A stretch of 64,000 nt of DNA from Mycobacterium sp. AZCC_0083 (GTDB lineage: Bacteria > Actinomycetota > Actinomycetes > Mycobacteriales > Mycobacteriaceae), in NCBI RefSeq assembly GCF_014202335.1, contig NZ_JACHGP010000002.1:434001-498000 (forward strand), given 5' to 3'. Positions 47,601 through 59,600 of this stretch are shown here, piece by piece. How positions within the stretch are numbered: position 1 is the stretch's first letter; every line of letters starts with the position of its first letter. A program made the position numbers and the translations under genes. Below the pieces are notes generated by a model. The model worked only from the letters and a program-made list of their open reading frames with translations, ran no database searches and had not been told where the DNA came from.

Positions 47601-50600
47601 GCCACGGTGCGCACCGCGTCGCGCAGGCGGTGGGGGTCGAGCGCACCGGTCACGGTCAGATCCAGCTGTACCGCATACATGTCGGCGCTGGCCCGCGCGG
47701 TGCGGGCGTGGAAGAGCAGCCCCTGTTGCAGCGGGGTTACCGGCAGGATGTCGGCGATCCGGTGTCGCAGCTCCAGCGCGTCGATCTGCTCTTGGCGCAT
47801 GCGCGCAGGCGCCACGTCGGAAGGGGTCAGGCCGCCCCCGCCGCTACGGACGTGCGTGCAGATCCCGGCCAGCGCCTCGAACCACAACTCGCTCAACCGG
47901 CTGACTCGTGCATGGTCGAGTGCCGAGGGCGCCCACGTCCAGTTGGCGTGCAGCTGCGGGCCGGTGTCGGTGTCGACGGTGCCTGCGTTGAGCTCCACGG
48001 TGTGCATCAGTGGCGTCGGCGTCGCGGTACTGATGCCGGTGACCGACATGCCGTCCCGGCTGATCCGCCACAACTCGCCCGATGCCTCGGGTCCCCCACC
48101 GAGCCGGCCCAGATAGTTGAACCCGATCGTCGGGTCCTGGCCTTCGAGGTCCACGTCGCCGTTCAGATAGCGCAGCAGACCGTAGGAGAGGCCGTCGGGC
48201 AAGGCGCGCAGCTGTTCCTTGGCGTCCTTGAGCACCGCGCCCAGCGCCGCGTCTCCGGCCACCACCTGCGCCCAGGACAGCTCACCCAGGTCCAGGGATA
48301 CCGGGTATTTGGTGGTGAACCAGCCAACGGTGCGCGATAGGTCGACCCGTTTGTCTGGGGCGGCTACTTCCTCGTGACGCCCGTGGCCCTCGACGTCGAT
48401 CGCGATCGGTGCGTTGCCAAGGCCGGTGCCCACGAATTCCGCAGCGGCCAAGGCGAACCCGATCAACAGGATGTCCTGCACGCCGGCGTGGAACGCCGCA
48501 GGCGCCTCTCGGAGCAGCGTCCGGACCACGTCGGCGTCGTCAAGCGAAACCGACAGCTGCCCGGCATTGGCAAAGGTGTCGACCTCGGGCCGCACCGCGG
48601 GCAGCGCAGCGGGTGTGGCCGCCACCTGTCGCCAGGCGTCCGCCTGGGCAACGACCCCCGCGGTGCGGGCATGTTCACCGAGGAGTTCCGCCCAGCGCTG
48701 GAAGGAAGTCCCACCCGCCGGCAACGCCACCGGCTGCCCCGCCCGATGCTGGACCCAGGCGATGTTCAAGTCCTCCAGCAGAATTCGCCACGAGACGCCG
48801 TCGACGGCGAGATGGTGGACGATCAGCACCAGCTGGCCCGACGCGGCAGCCCACGACGCGCTGAGCATCACCCCGGCCGCCGGGTTCAACCGCGACCGCG
48901 CCGCTACCACGGCTTCTTCGGACAATTCGTCGACTGAGTCGAGGCACAGGCGTGCATCCACCGCCCCGGCCTCGGGCACGTGAAGGGACCACGTGCCAGC
49001 CAGTCCGATTCGATCTCCTTCTTCGGTGCGTAGGCGCAACATCGCGTGCCGATCCAGCAAGGCCTGCAACACCACTGCCACGTCACCTTCGGTGACGCCC
49101 GCCGGAGCCTGCACCACCACCGTCTGGTTGAACTGGTCGACAGGTCCATTCACCGCAGCCAGCCACTTGATGATCGGCGTGGCCAGTACCGGACCGACGC
49201 CCTCGTCGATCTCATCGGCTTTACCGTCGGTCGCGCCAACCACGAGAGCCAGCCGGGCCACGGTCTGCTCGACGAAGACGTCGCGCGGACGGCACGTCAG
49301 CCCTGCAGCACGCGCCCGGGCCACGACTTGCATCGACATGATGCTGTCGCCGCCCAGTTCGAAGAACGGGTCGTCGACGCCAACGCGGTCGAGCCCGAGC
49401 ACCTCGGCGTAGATGCCGGCGAGCACCTCCTCGATCGCAGTGCCAGGAGCGCGATAGTGGTCGACGTCTCCGTACGTCGGGGCGGGCAGAGCGCGCTTGT
49501 CGAGTTTGCCGTTGGGGGTCAACGGCAGCGCCGCCACCGTCACGACCGCCGCCGGGACCATGTACGCCGGAACGTGCTTGGACAGGGCGGCGCGGGCGTC
49601 GGCCGGGTCGGCGGTGCCGGTGATGTAACCGACCAGACGCTTGTCACCCGGACGGTCCTCGCGGGCGATCACCACCGCCTGCTCGACCCCGTCGAGGCCG
49701 GCCAAAGCCGTTTGGACGTCGCCGAGTTCGATGCGGTAGCCGCGGATCTTGACCTGCTCGTCGGCCCGTCCGAGGTATTGCAGCTGTCCATCGGCGCCCC
49801 AACGCACCAGATCCCCGGTGCGGTACATGCGCGCCCCTGGCGCGCCGAATGGACAGGCCACGAACCGCGATGCCGTCAGCCCACCCCGACGCACGTAACC
49901 CGACGCCACTCCCGCACCGGCCATGTACAACTCACCGACCACGCCGATCGGAACCGGCCGCAACCACTCGTCAAGGACGAACGACGCCGCCCTCGGCACT
50001 GGCATGCCGATCGGCACCGCGCCGGATCCCGCGGTCAACGGTCTGCTGACCGTCGCGTAGATGGTGGCTTCGGTGGGGCCGTACGCGTTGAGCATGACGC
50101 GGGCAGGCTGATCATGCTCCTCGCGTCCGCGGAAGGCCCACCTGTCCACCAGCTCCGTTGGGCAGGCCTCACCGGCCACCACTAGCGCCGTCGACTCCAG
50201 TCCGTGCGGCGACAACATCATTGCCGCGGACGGGGTTTGGGTCAGCACGCTGACATGTTCGGCTACCAGGAGAGCGTGCAGGTCCTCCGGCGAGCGCGCG
50301 ACCGATTCTGGCACGACCACCAGCCGCCCGCCGTGCAGCAGGGCCCCGAAGATCTCCCACACCGAGACGTCGAACGCGAGCGAATGCCACTGGCTCCAAA
50401 CCCCCGCCGGCGGCAACTCGCCGCCAAGGGCTCCCAACAGACTGATGACGTTCCGGTGCGTGATGGCCACGCCCTTGGGCACCCCCGTGGTGCCCGAGGT
50501 GTAGATCAGGTAGGCGAAGTCATCGGGGGCCGGCGGCGAGAGGTCGGTCTCGGCCCGGGTGTCGTCGGCGGGGTCGACGGGATCGTGCACGTCGATGACC

Positions 50601-53600
50601 GTCACGTCGAATCCGTTGAGCCGGTCGGCCAGCTCGGTCGTGGTGATGACCGCGATCGGCGCGGCGTCGGAGAGCATGAACTCGACCCGCGACGACGGCA
50701 ACGCTGGATCGATCGGCAGGTAGGCCGCCCCGGTCTTGAGGACCGCCAGAATCGACGTAATCGCCTCGGCCGACCGTGAGAACAGCAGCGCCACAGTCTG
50801 TCCCGGCCGCGCCCCGCGGCCGGCCAACAGATGTGCCAATCGGTTCGACGCCTCGTCCAATTCCCGGTACGTCAGCGACCGGCCCTCGCAGGTGAGCGCC
50901 AATGCATCCGGGGTGCGGTCGACCTGAGCAGTGAACAACTCCGGAATGGCCGCGTCCGCTAGTGGCCAGCCTGCCGGATCGGTCAACACCTCGCGGTTGG
51001 TCAGTTCGTCGAGCCGGGCCTGTTCGGGTTCGTCGAGCAGACTCACCGACGACAACGACCGCTCGGAGTCGGCAGCCATCGCCGTCAACACCCGCTCCAG
51101 CCGCGCGACAAGCGTTTCGATGGTTTCGGCGTCGAACACGTCGGTGCGGAACTCCACCTCGCCGCCGATACCGGCGGGCGCACCCGCCCCGGTCCAGCGT
51201 TCGGCCAGGGAGAACGTCAGGTCCATGCGGGCGGACTGGGTGTCCAACGGAATGGACGTGACGTCAACGCCCTTCAACCCCGAACCAGTGGCCGCATCAC
51301 GCTGTCCCGCGAAGTTCTGCCAGGAAAGCATCACCTGCACCAGTGGGTGGTGAGTCAGGCTCCGGGTCGGGTTGAGTCGCTCCACGAGCACCTCGAACGG
51401 CACGTCCTGGTACTCGAACGCCTCCAAACTGCGCGCCCGGACCTGCGACAGCAGCTCGGTGAAACTGGGATCGTCGGCCAGGTCGGCGCGCAACACCAAG
51501 GTGTTGACGAAGAAGCCCACCAGATCATCGAGTGCAGGGTCACGCCGCCCTGCGATTGGAAAGCCAACGGCCACATCAGAACTGGCACTGATCTTCGATA
51601 GCAACGCCACCAGCGCGGCCTGAATCACCATGAAGCTGGTCGCGTTGTGCTCACGTGCCATCCGGGCGATCTGCTGCTGCAGCTCGGCCGGCCAATCCAC
51701 GGCCACCGTGGCGCCGGCCATGTCGGGGATCAACGGGTAGGGCCGGTCGGTGGGAAGCTGGACCCGCTCTGGCAGCCCGGCCAGGGCATCGTCCCAGTAG
51801 GCGAGCTGCGCGGCGACACGGCTGCCGCCGTCATCGAGACGGCCGAATTGCGCGCGCTGCCACAGCGTGTAGTCGACGTACTGCACCGGCAGGGGCACCC
51901 AGTCCGGAGCCTGGCCCGCACACCGACTGGCGTACGCCACGCCAAGGTCATCGACCAACGGCCGCAACGACCAACCGTCGGCGGCGATGTGGTGCACCAC
52001 GGCCACCAACACGTGCTCATCGTCTGCAGCGCGGAACAGGTGAGCCCGCACCGGGATGTCGGTGGCCAGATCGAAGGTGCCGCGTGCCGCGATCTCGAGG
52101 GCCTCGCGCAGCCGGCTTGGCGGCCACCGACTCGCATCGATGACGTCCCATCCGAGATCGGCCTGCTCGACGGGGACGACGACCTGCTGTGGCGTTCCGT
52201 CTGGTGCCGTGAACAGCGTGCGCAGGCTCTCGTGTCGGGCCACCACATCGGCGAGTGCCGCTCCCAACGCCGCGACATCCAGCCCGCCACTCAACCGCAA
52301 CGCCGCCGCCATGTTGTAAACCGGTGACGGGCCTTGCAATTGGTCGATGAACCACAACCTGTTCTGGGCAAACGACAACGGAATCACCGCGGGCCGCTCG
52401 ACCGCGACCAGCGGCTGCAGCCGGCCGTCGCTCTGACCGATCCGCGGTGCCAATTGCGCCACCGTTGGCGCCTCGAAGACCGTCCGCACCGGAAGGTCGA
52501 CGCCGAGGGCGGGGTTGATCGCCGCAATCAGGCGCATCGTCGACAGTGAATCCCCGCCCAGGTCGAAGAACGAGTCATCGACCCCGACCCGCTCGACGCC
52601 GAGGACCTGTGCGTAGATGCCTGCCAGGATCTCCTCGGTGAGGCTGCCAGGAGCGCGGTACACACCGGCGGTGTATTCGGGTTCCGGCAGGGCGCGGGTG
52701 TCGAGCTTGCCGTTGATGGTCATCGGCAACGCCGGCAACCCGACCACCGCAGCGGGCACCATGTAGGCAGGCAGCCGATCGGCCAGCAGCGCACGGGTCG
52801 CAGCGGGGTCGGCGGTGCCGGTGATGTAGCCGACCAGGCGCTTGCCGCGGTCGCGGTCCTCGCGGGCGATCACCACCGCCTGCTCCACCCCGTCCAGGGC
52901 GGACAGCGCCGAGCGCACTTCGCCGAGTTCGATGCGGTAGCCGCGGACCTTGACCTGCTCGTCGACGCGGCCGAAGTAGTCCAGCTGCCCATCGGGGCGC
53001 CAGGACACCAGGTCCCCGGTGCGGTACATCCGGCCACCGACGCCGCCGAATGGGCAGGCCACGAATCGGGATCCGGTCAGCGCCCCTCGACGCCAATAGC
53101 CCACTCCGACACCACGACCGGCCAGGTACAGTTCGCCGACCACGCCAGCTCGCACGGGCTGTAGCCATTCGTCGAGCACGAAGAATGCCGCCCCCGCCGT
53201 CGGCGAACCGATCGGGGGCGCCCCGGATCCCGCGCTCAGCGGGGTGCTCTTGCACAGCCACATCGTCGTCTCGGTCGGACCGTAGACGTTGACCATCACC
53301 CGACCGGGCGCCCACCGATCCACCATCTCCGGCGGACACGCCTCCGCGCCGATCACCAACGCGGCCGACTCCAAGCCCTCCGTCGACAACACCGCTGCCG
53401 CAGAGGGCGTTTGGGTCAATACCGTGACGCGCTCGCGAACCAGCAGATCGTGGAAGTCCTCCGCCGAACGGGCCACCGCATCCGGCACCACGACCAGCCG
53501 ACCACCATGCAGCAGCGCACCCCAGATCTCCCACACCGAGAAGTCGAACGCATACGAATGGAACTGCGTCCAGACTTGTTGCGACGCCAGGGCCGGGCTC

Positions 53601-56600
53601 AATTCGATACCGATGTCCAGCGAGTCGAACAGTTGGCAGACATTGCGGTGCGTGACGGCCACGCCCTTGGGCATCCCGGTGGTCCCGGACGTGTAGATGA
53701 TGTGAGCCAAGTCCTCGGGGGCGGGCAAGGGCAGCGCCGTGCTGGGCTGCGTGCCGAGAGCGGGGTCGGCCAAGTCATCGAGGTCGATGAAGTTGACGCC
53801 GTACCCGGCGAACCGGTCCGCCTGATCACTCGTCGTGACCGCGGCGACCGGCGCGGTGTCGGCGAGCATGAATTCGATGCGCGCCGACGGCAGCGCGGGG
53901 TCGACCGGCAGGTAGGCCGCACCCGACTTGAGCACCGCCAGGATCGCCACGACGGCCTCGGCCGACCGCGGAAGCATCAGCGCCACAGCCTGTCCCGGTC
54001 CCGCGCCGCGGCTGACCAAGAGGTGAGCCAACCGGTTCGACACCTCGTCGAGTTCGCGGTACGTCAACGACCGTGCCCCGCACACCAGCGCCACCGCCTC
54101 CGGAGTGCGGGCCACCTGCGCGGCGAACAACTCCGGCACCGTCGTTCCTACAGCCGGCTGGGTCAGAACCGCCCGGCCGCCCCAACGATCCAGCTGGGTG
54201 TGCTCATCGGCATCCAGCGCATCCATCGACGACAGCGGCCGTCCCGGGTCCGTGGTCATGGCCGTCAACACCCGTTCCAACCGCTCGATCAACGTCGAGA
54301 CGTCGGCGGCGTCGAATACATCGGTGTCGTACTCGACGCGAAGACTCAGTTCGTGGCCGGGCTGCGCTTGCACCGCCAACGGGTAGTGGGTGGATTCCCG
54401 CGTGGCGATGTCGGTGATGGTCAAGTCGTGCTCGCCTGACAACGCGTCGGTGTCGACCGGGTAGTTCTCGTAGGCGAAGAGAGCGTCGAACAGTCTGTCC
54501 TGACCGGTGATTCGGTGGATCTCACTGAGCGGCATGTGCTGATGGTCGAGGGTGTCGTTGTACGCACTTTGCAGCTGAGTCAGCAGATCCGCGGTAGTGG
54601 TGGTCGCGGTGATGTTCGCGCGCACCGGCACCGTGTTGATGAACAGCCCGACCATTGATTCCACGCCGGCGACTTCGGCAGGCCTACCCGAGACCGTGGT
54701 GCCGAACGCGACGTCATGCTGGCCGGTGAGCCAGCACAACAGCTGCGCGAACGCTGCCTGTAGCACGGTGTTGACGGTGGTGTGGCACGAGCGCGCCAAT
54801 TCGCCGACGGCCCTGGTGATCTCCTCGGGCAGCCCGAACGTGTCAACGCTTCGCCTGCCGTGCTCCAGCCCATCTTGCGGGCCGACCAACGTGGGTGTGT
54901 CGAAGCCGTCGAACAGCTCGCCCCACGCCGCGCGGGCGGCTGCGCGGTCGCGGCCGGCCAGCCACGTGACGAAGTTGCGATAGGGCGCCGCCGCAGGTAG
55001 CCGATGCCCGTAGTAGCCGGCGAATATCTCCCCCAACAGGATTGGCATCGACCACCCGTCGAGCACGATGTGGTGATTCGTCAGCACGAACCGGTATCGG
55101 TCCGCTGCGACGCGGATCAGGGCCGCCCTGAAGGCCGGCTGGCCGGCGAGGTCGCACACCGCGGCACGCTCAGCGGCGCAGAACCGCTGGATTTCCTCGG
55201 CGCCATCGGCGTCGAGTTCGACGTACTGCCAGCACAGCGCGGGATCGGCGGGAATCACTTGCACCGGTTCGCCGAAGCGTTCGGTGGGCAGGAGCGAAGC
55301 GACCGGGGGGATGGGCTGGTAGAAGCGGGCCGCCAGATTCGGATGCCGGGCGACCACCGCGTGCACGGCGGCGCGTAAGCGGTCCTCGTCGAGCCGGCCG
55401 GTCACGCTGATGTCCAGTTGCCCCGCGTACAGGTCGTCGTCGTCGTTCGAAGGGGAGCCCTTGGCGGTGTTGGCGTGAAAGAGCAGCCCTTGCTGCACCG
55501 GCGTCAGGGGAAGCACGTCGGCGACGCGGTGGTGCCGTTGCAGCTCGTCGATCTGCTGCTGGTCCAGACGGGCGGGTGCGATGTCCGACGGCGTCAGTCC
55601 TCCCCCACCGGCTCGCACATGGGCGCAGATGCCAGCCAGCGCGTCGAACCACATTTGGCTCAGCCGGGCGACCTGCGCGTGGTCGAGCGACGACGGCGCC
55701 CATGTCCAGTTGGCGTGCAGCCGAGGTCCGGTCGCGGTGTCGATGGTGCCGGCGTTGAGCTCGAGGGTGTGCATCAGCGGCATCGGAATCGACATCGGGA
55801 TGGCCGCAGCGGCACCGGTTGTCGACCAGCCCTCCCCGATCCGCCAGAGATCGTCGGAGAGCCCGGCCCCACCGAACTGGCGTCCGAGATAGTTGAATCC
55901 GATCGGCGGGTCGGACGCATCGAGGTCGACGTCGGCGTTCAGGTAGCGCAGCAACCCGTAGGTCAGCGTGTCCGGTAGCGCGCGAAGCTGCTCCTTGGCG
56001 TCCTTGAGCGCGGCGCCCAATGCCGCGTCACCGGCGATCACCTGCTGCCAGGACACCCCACCCAGCGATAGGGACACCGGGTACTTGGTGGTGAACCAGC
56101 CGACGGTGCGGGACAGGTCGACCTGATTGTCTGAGCCGTCCAGCTCCTCGTGACGCCCATGACCCTCGACGTCGATGGCGATCGGTACCCCGCCGATGCC
56201 ACTGCCGTCGCCAAGGAATTCCGCAGCCGCCAAGGCGAACCCGATCAAAAGGATGTCCTGCACCCCGGCATGAAACGCTGAAGGGGCCGCGCCCAACAGC
56301 ATGCTGGTCGTCTCGGCGTCCAGCTGCACGGACAGGTGCCCAGCCGTGGCGAAGGTGTCCACGGCGGGTTGCACGGCGGGCAGCAAGGCGGCGGTCCCGG
56401 AAACCTGAGTCACCCGCTTCCAGGCGTCCGCACTAGCCACGACGTCCAGGTGCCGGGCGTGGTCGTTGAGCAGCGCCGCCCAGCGCTGGAACGACGTGCC
56501 ACCCGTCGGCAACGCCACAGGCTGCCCGGCCCGGTGCTGGGCCCAGGCGATGTTCAAGTCCTCCAACAAGATTCGCCAGGACACCGCGTCGACGGCCAGG

Positions 56601-59600
56601 TGGTGAACGATCACGAACAGCTCGCTGGTGCTGGAAACCCACAGCGCGCTGAGCATCGCACCAGTGGCGGGGTTCAGCCGCGACCGCGCTGCCACCAGCG
56701 CCTCGTCGGTGAACGCGTCGACCGTGTGCAGGCACTGACGAGCGTCCACGGTCCCGGTGTCGGGAACCAGCAATGACCACTCGCCGGAAGCACCATCGCG
56801 GTCGACGCGCAGTCGCAGCGTGGCATGCCGATCGAGCAAGGCCTGCAGCACCACCACGACGTCGACCTGGCTGACCCCTACCGGCGCCTGCACCAGGACC
56901 GTCTGGTTGAACTGGTCCACCGGGCCGCCTGCGCTTTCCAGGCTGGCCAGCCACTTGATGATCGGGGTGGCCAGCACCGGCCCGATGCCTTCGTCGACCA
57001 CGCCTGCGGCACGGTCGGCGACCTCCGCCACCCGGGCCAGCCGCGCGACGGTCTGCTCGACGAAGAGGTCGCGCGTCCTGCATGTCAGGCCGGCGGCGCG
57101 CGCCCGCGTCACCACTTGCATCGACGAAATGCTGTCGCCACCAAGGTCGAAGAAGGAGTCATTAACACCAACAGCCGCCGACTCAAGCCCGAGCACCTCG
57201 GCGTAGATGTCTGCCAGGATTTCCTCAACCGCGTTGTCCGGTGCGCGGTATCCGACCGCGATGTATTCGGGCGCAGGAAGAGCACGGGTGTCGAGTTTGC
57301 CGTTGGGGGTCAGGGGCAGCTCCGCGACTGTCACCACCGCGGCCGGAATCATGTAGGCAGGCAGCCGCTCGGCCAGTGCGGCGCGGATCCCGGCCGCATC
57401 GGCCGACCCGGTGACGTAGCCGACGAGGCGCTTGTCGCCAGGGCGGTCCTCGCGGGCGAAAACCACCGCCTGATCCACGCCGGGCAGCCCGGCCAGCGCC
57501 GCACGCACATCACCGAGCTCGATGCGGTACCCGCGGATCTTGACCTGTTCGTCGGCGCGACCCAGGTAGTCCAGCTGCCCGTCGGCGCGCCACCGCACCA
57601 GATCCCCGGTTCGGTACATGCGCGCGCCGGGTTCACCGAACGGGCAGGCCACGAACCGCGACGCGGTCAGCCCGCCCCGGCGCACGTACCCCGACGCCAC
57701 GCCGGCGCCTGCCACGTACAACTCCCCGACCACACCGACCGGGACGGGCCGCAACCAGCCGTCGAGGACGAACATCGCGGCCTTCGGCACCGGCGACCCG
57801 ATCGGCACCACCCCTGGCTCCGGCGTGAGTGGTGCACTGATCGCGGCATAGACGGTCGCCTCGGTCGGCCCGTAGGCGTTGATCATCGTCCGGCCGGGCA
57901 GTGCCCACCGCTCCACCAGCTCGGCCGGGCACGCCTCCCCGGCCACGACCAATGTGATGCCATCCAAACCGGTGGGCGAGAGTGCTCCCGCCGCAGACGG
58001 GGTCTGGCTCAACACGGTGATCTGTTCGGCGACGATCAAAGCGTGCAGGTCTTCCGGTGAACGCGCTATGGATTCGGGCACGACGACCAGCCGGCCGCCA
58101 TGAAGCAACGCGCCGAAGATCTCCCACACCGACACGTCGAACGACAGTGAATGCCATTGCGACCAGACGCCAGTGCTCGGCAAGCCGCCGCCCTTTGATC
58201 CCACCGGGTGCGGCGAGGCCAGCAGCTGGGTGACGTTGCGGTGAGTAACCGCAACACCCTTCGGCACACCGGTGGTGCCCGAGGTGTAGATCAGGTAGGC
58301 GATGTCGTCCGGGCGAGGCGAGGGCAGCGGCGTGGCAGGCTGCGTGTCGACCTCGAGATCGTTCACGTCCAACACCGGTACCTCGAAGCCGTCGAGTCGT
58401 CCCGCCAGATCCGTGCTGGTGATGACCGCGATCGGGGTGGCGTCGCCGAGCACGAACCCGATCCGTGCCGACGGGAGTGCCGGGTCGATCGGCAGGTAGG
58501 CAGCCCCCGTCTTGAGTACCGCCAGTATCGACATGATCGCCTCGGCGGACCGCGAAAACAGGAGCGCCACAGACTGTCCCGGACCCGCGCCGCGAGCGGC
58601 CAGCAGCTGTGCCATCTGGTTGGCGGCCTCGTCGAGTTCCCGGTAGGTCCATGACCGGCCCTCACAGGTGAGCGCCATCGCATCCGGGGTGCGCTCGACC
58701 GCAGCGGTGAACAGTTCCGGAATCGACGCGTCCATTCCCGGCTGGGTCAATGCCGCTCGGTTGCCGATCTCATCGAGGCGCGCGCGCTCCTGATCGTCAA
58801 GCAGATCCACCGACGAGAGTGCCTGACTGGGGTCGTCGGTCATGGCCGTGAGTAGCCGCTGCAACCGTCCGATGAGCGTGACGATGCTGGCGGCGTCGAA
58901 GACGTCGGTGCGGTATTCGACGGTCCCGCCGATCCCCGCGAGTTCGCCGTCCTCGGTCCAGCGTTCCCCGAGTGAGAGTGTCAGGTCCATCCGGGCGGTC
59001 TTGGTGTCCACCGGCATTGGTGTGACCTGCAGGTCGCCGAGGGTCAGGCCTGCTGCGCCGTTCTTGGGGCCACCCCCGAGTCCGGGAAGGTTTTGCCAGG
59101 CCAGCATCACCTGGACCAGCGGGTGATGGGTCAGGCTGCGGGCGGGGTTGAGCCGCTCCACCAGCACGTCGAAGGAGACGTCCTGGTTCTCGTAGGCAGC
59201 CAGGCTGCGCTGCTGCACCTGGTCCAGCAGGTCGATAAAAGTAGGATCACCGGCTGGATAACTCGAAAGGTCGACCCGCAGCACCAGCGTGTTGACGAAG
59301 AAGCCGACGAGGTCGTCGAGCGCGGGATCACGCCGGCCGGCGATCGGAAAGCCAACGGCCACATCGGAAGTGGCGGCGATCCTAGATAGGAGAGTAAGCA
59401 GCGCAGTTTGGACCACCATGAAACTGGTGGCGTCGTGGGCACGGGCCACCCTGGCGATCTGCTGCTGCAGCTCGGCCGGCCACTCGACCGCCACGGTGGC
59501 GCCGCGCTGGTCGGCGATCTGCGGGTAGGGGCGATCGGTTGGCAGCTGCAGCCGCTCGGGTAGCCCGGCCAGCGCATCCTCCCAGTAGGCGAGTTGCCCG

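Noticed and set aside
46271..48340. A 689-codon open frame on the plus strand inside the NRPS
   Set aside because: It is antisense to the module n+5/n+4 C and E domains, is rich in Arg/His/Gly as expected for a GC-driven shadow, and resembles no protein.
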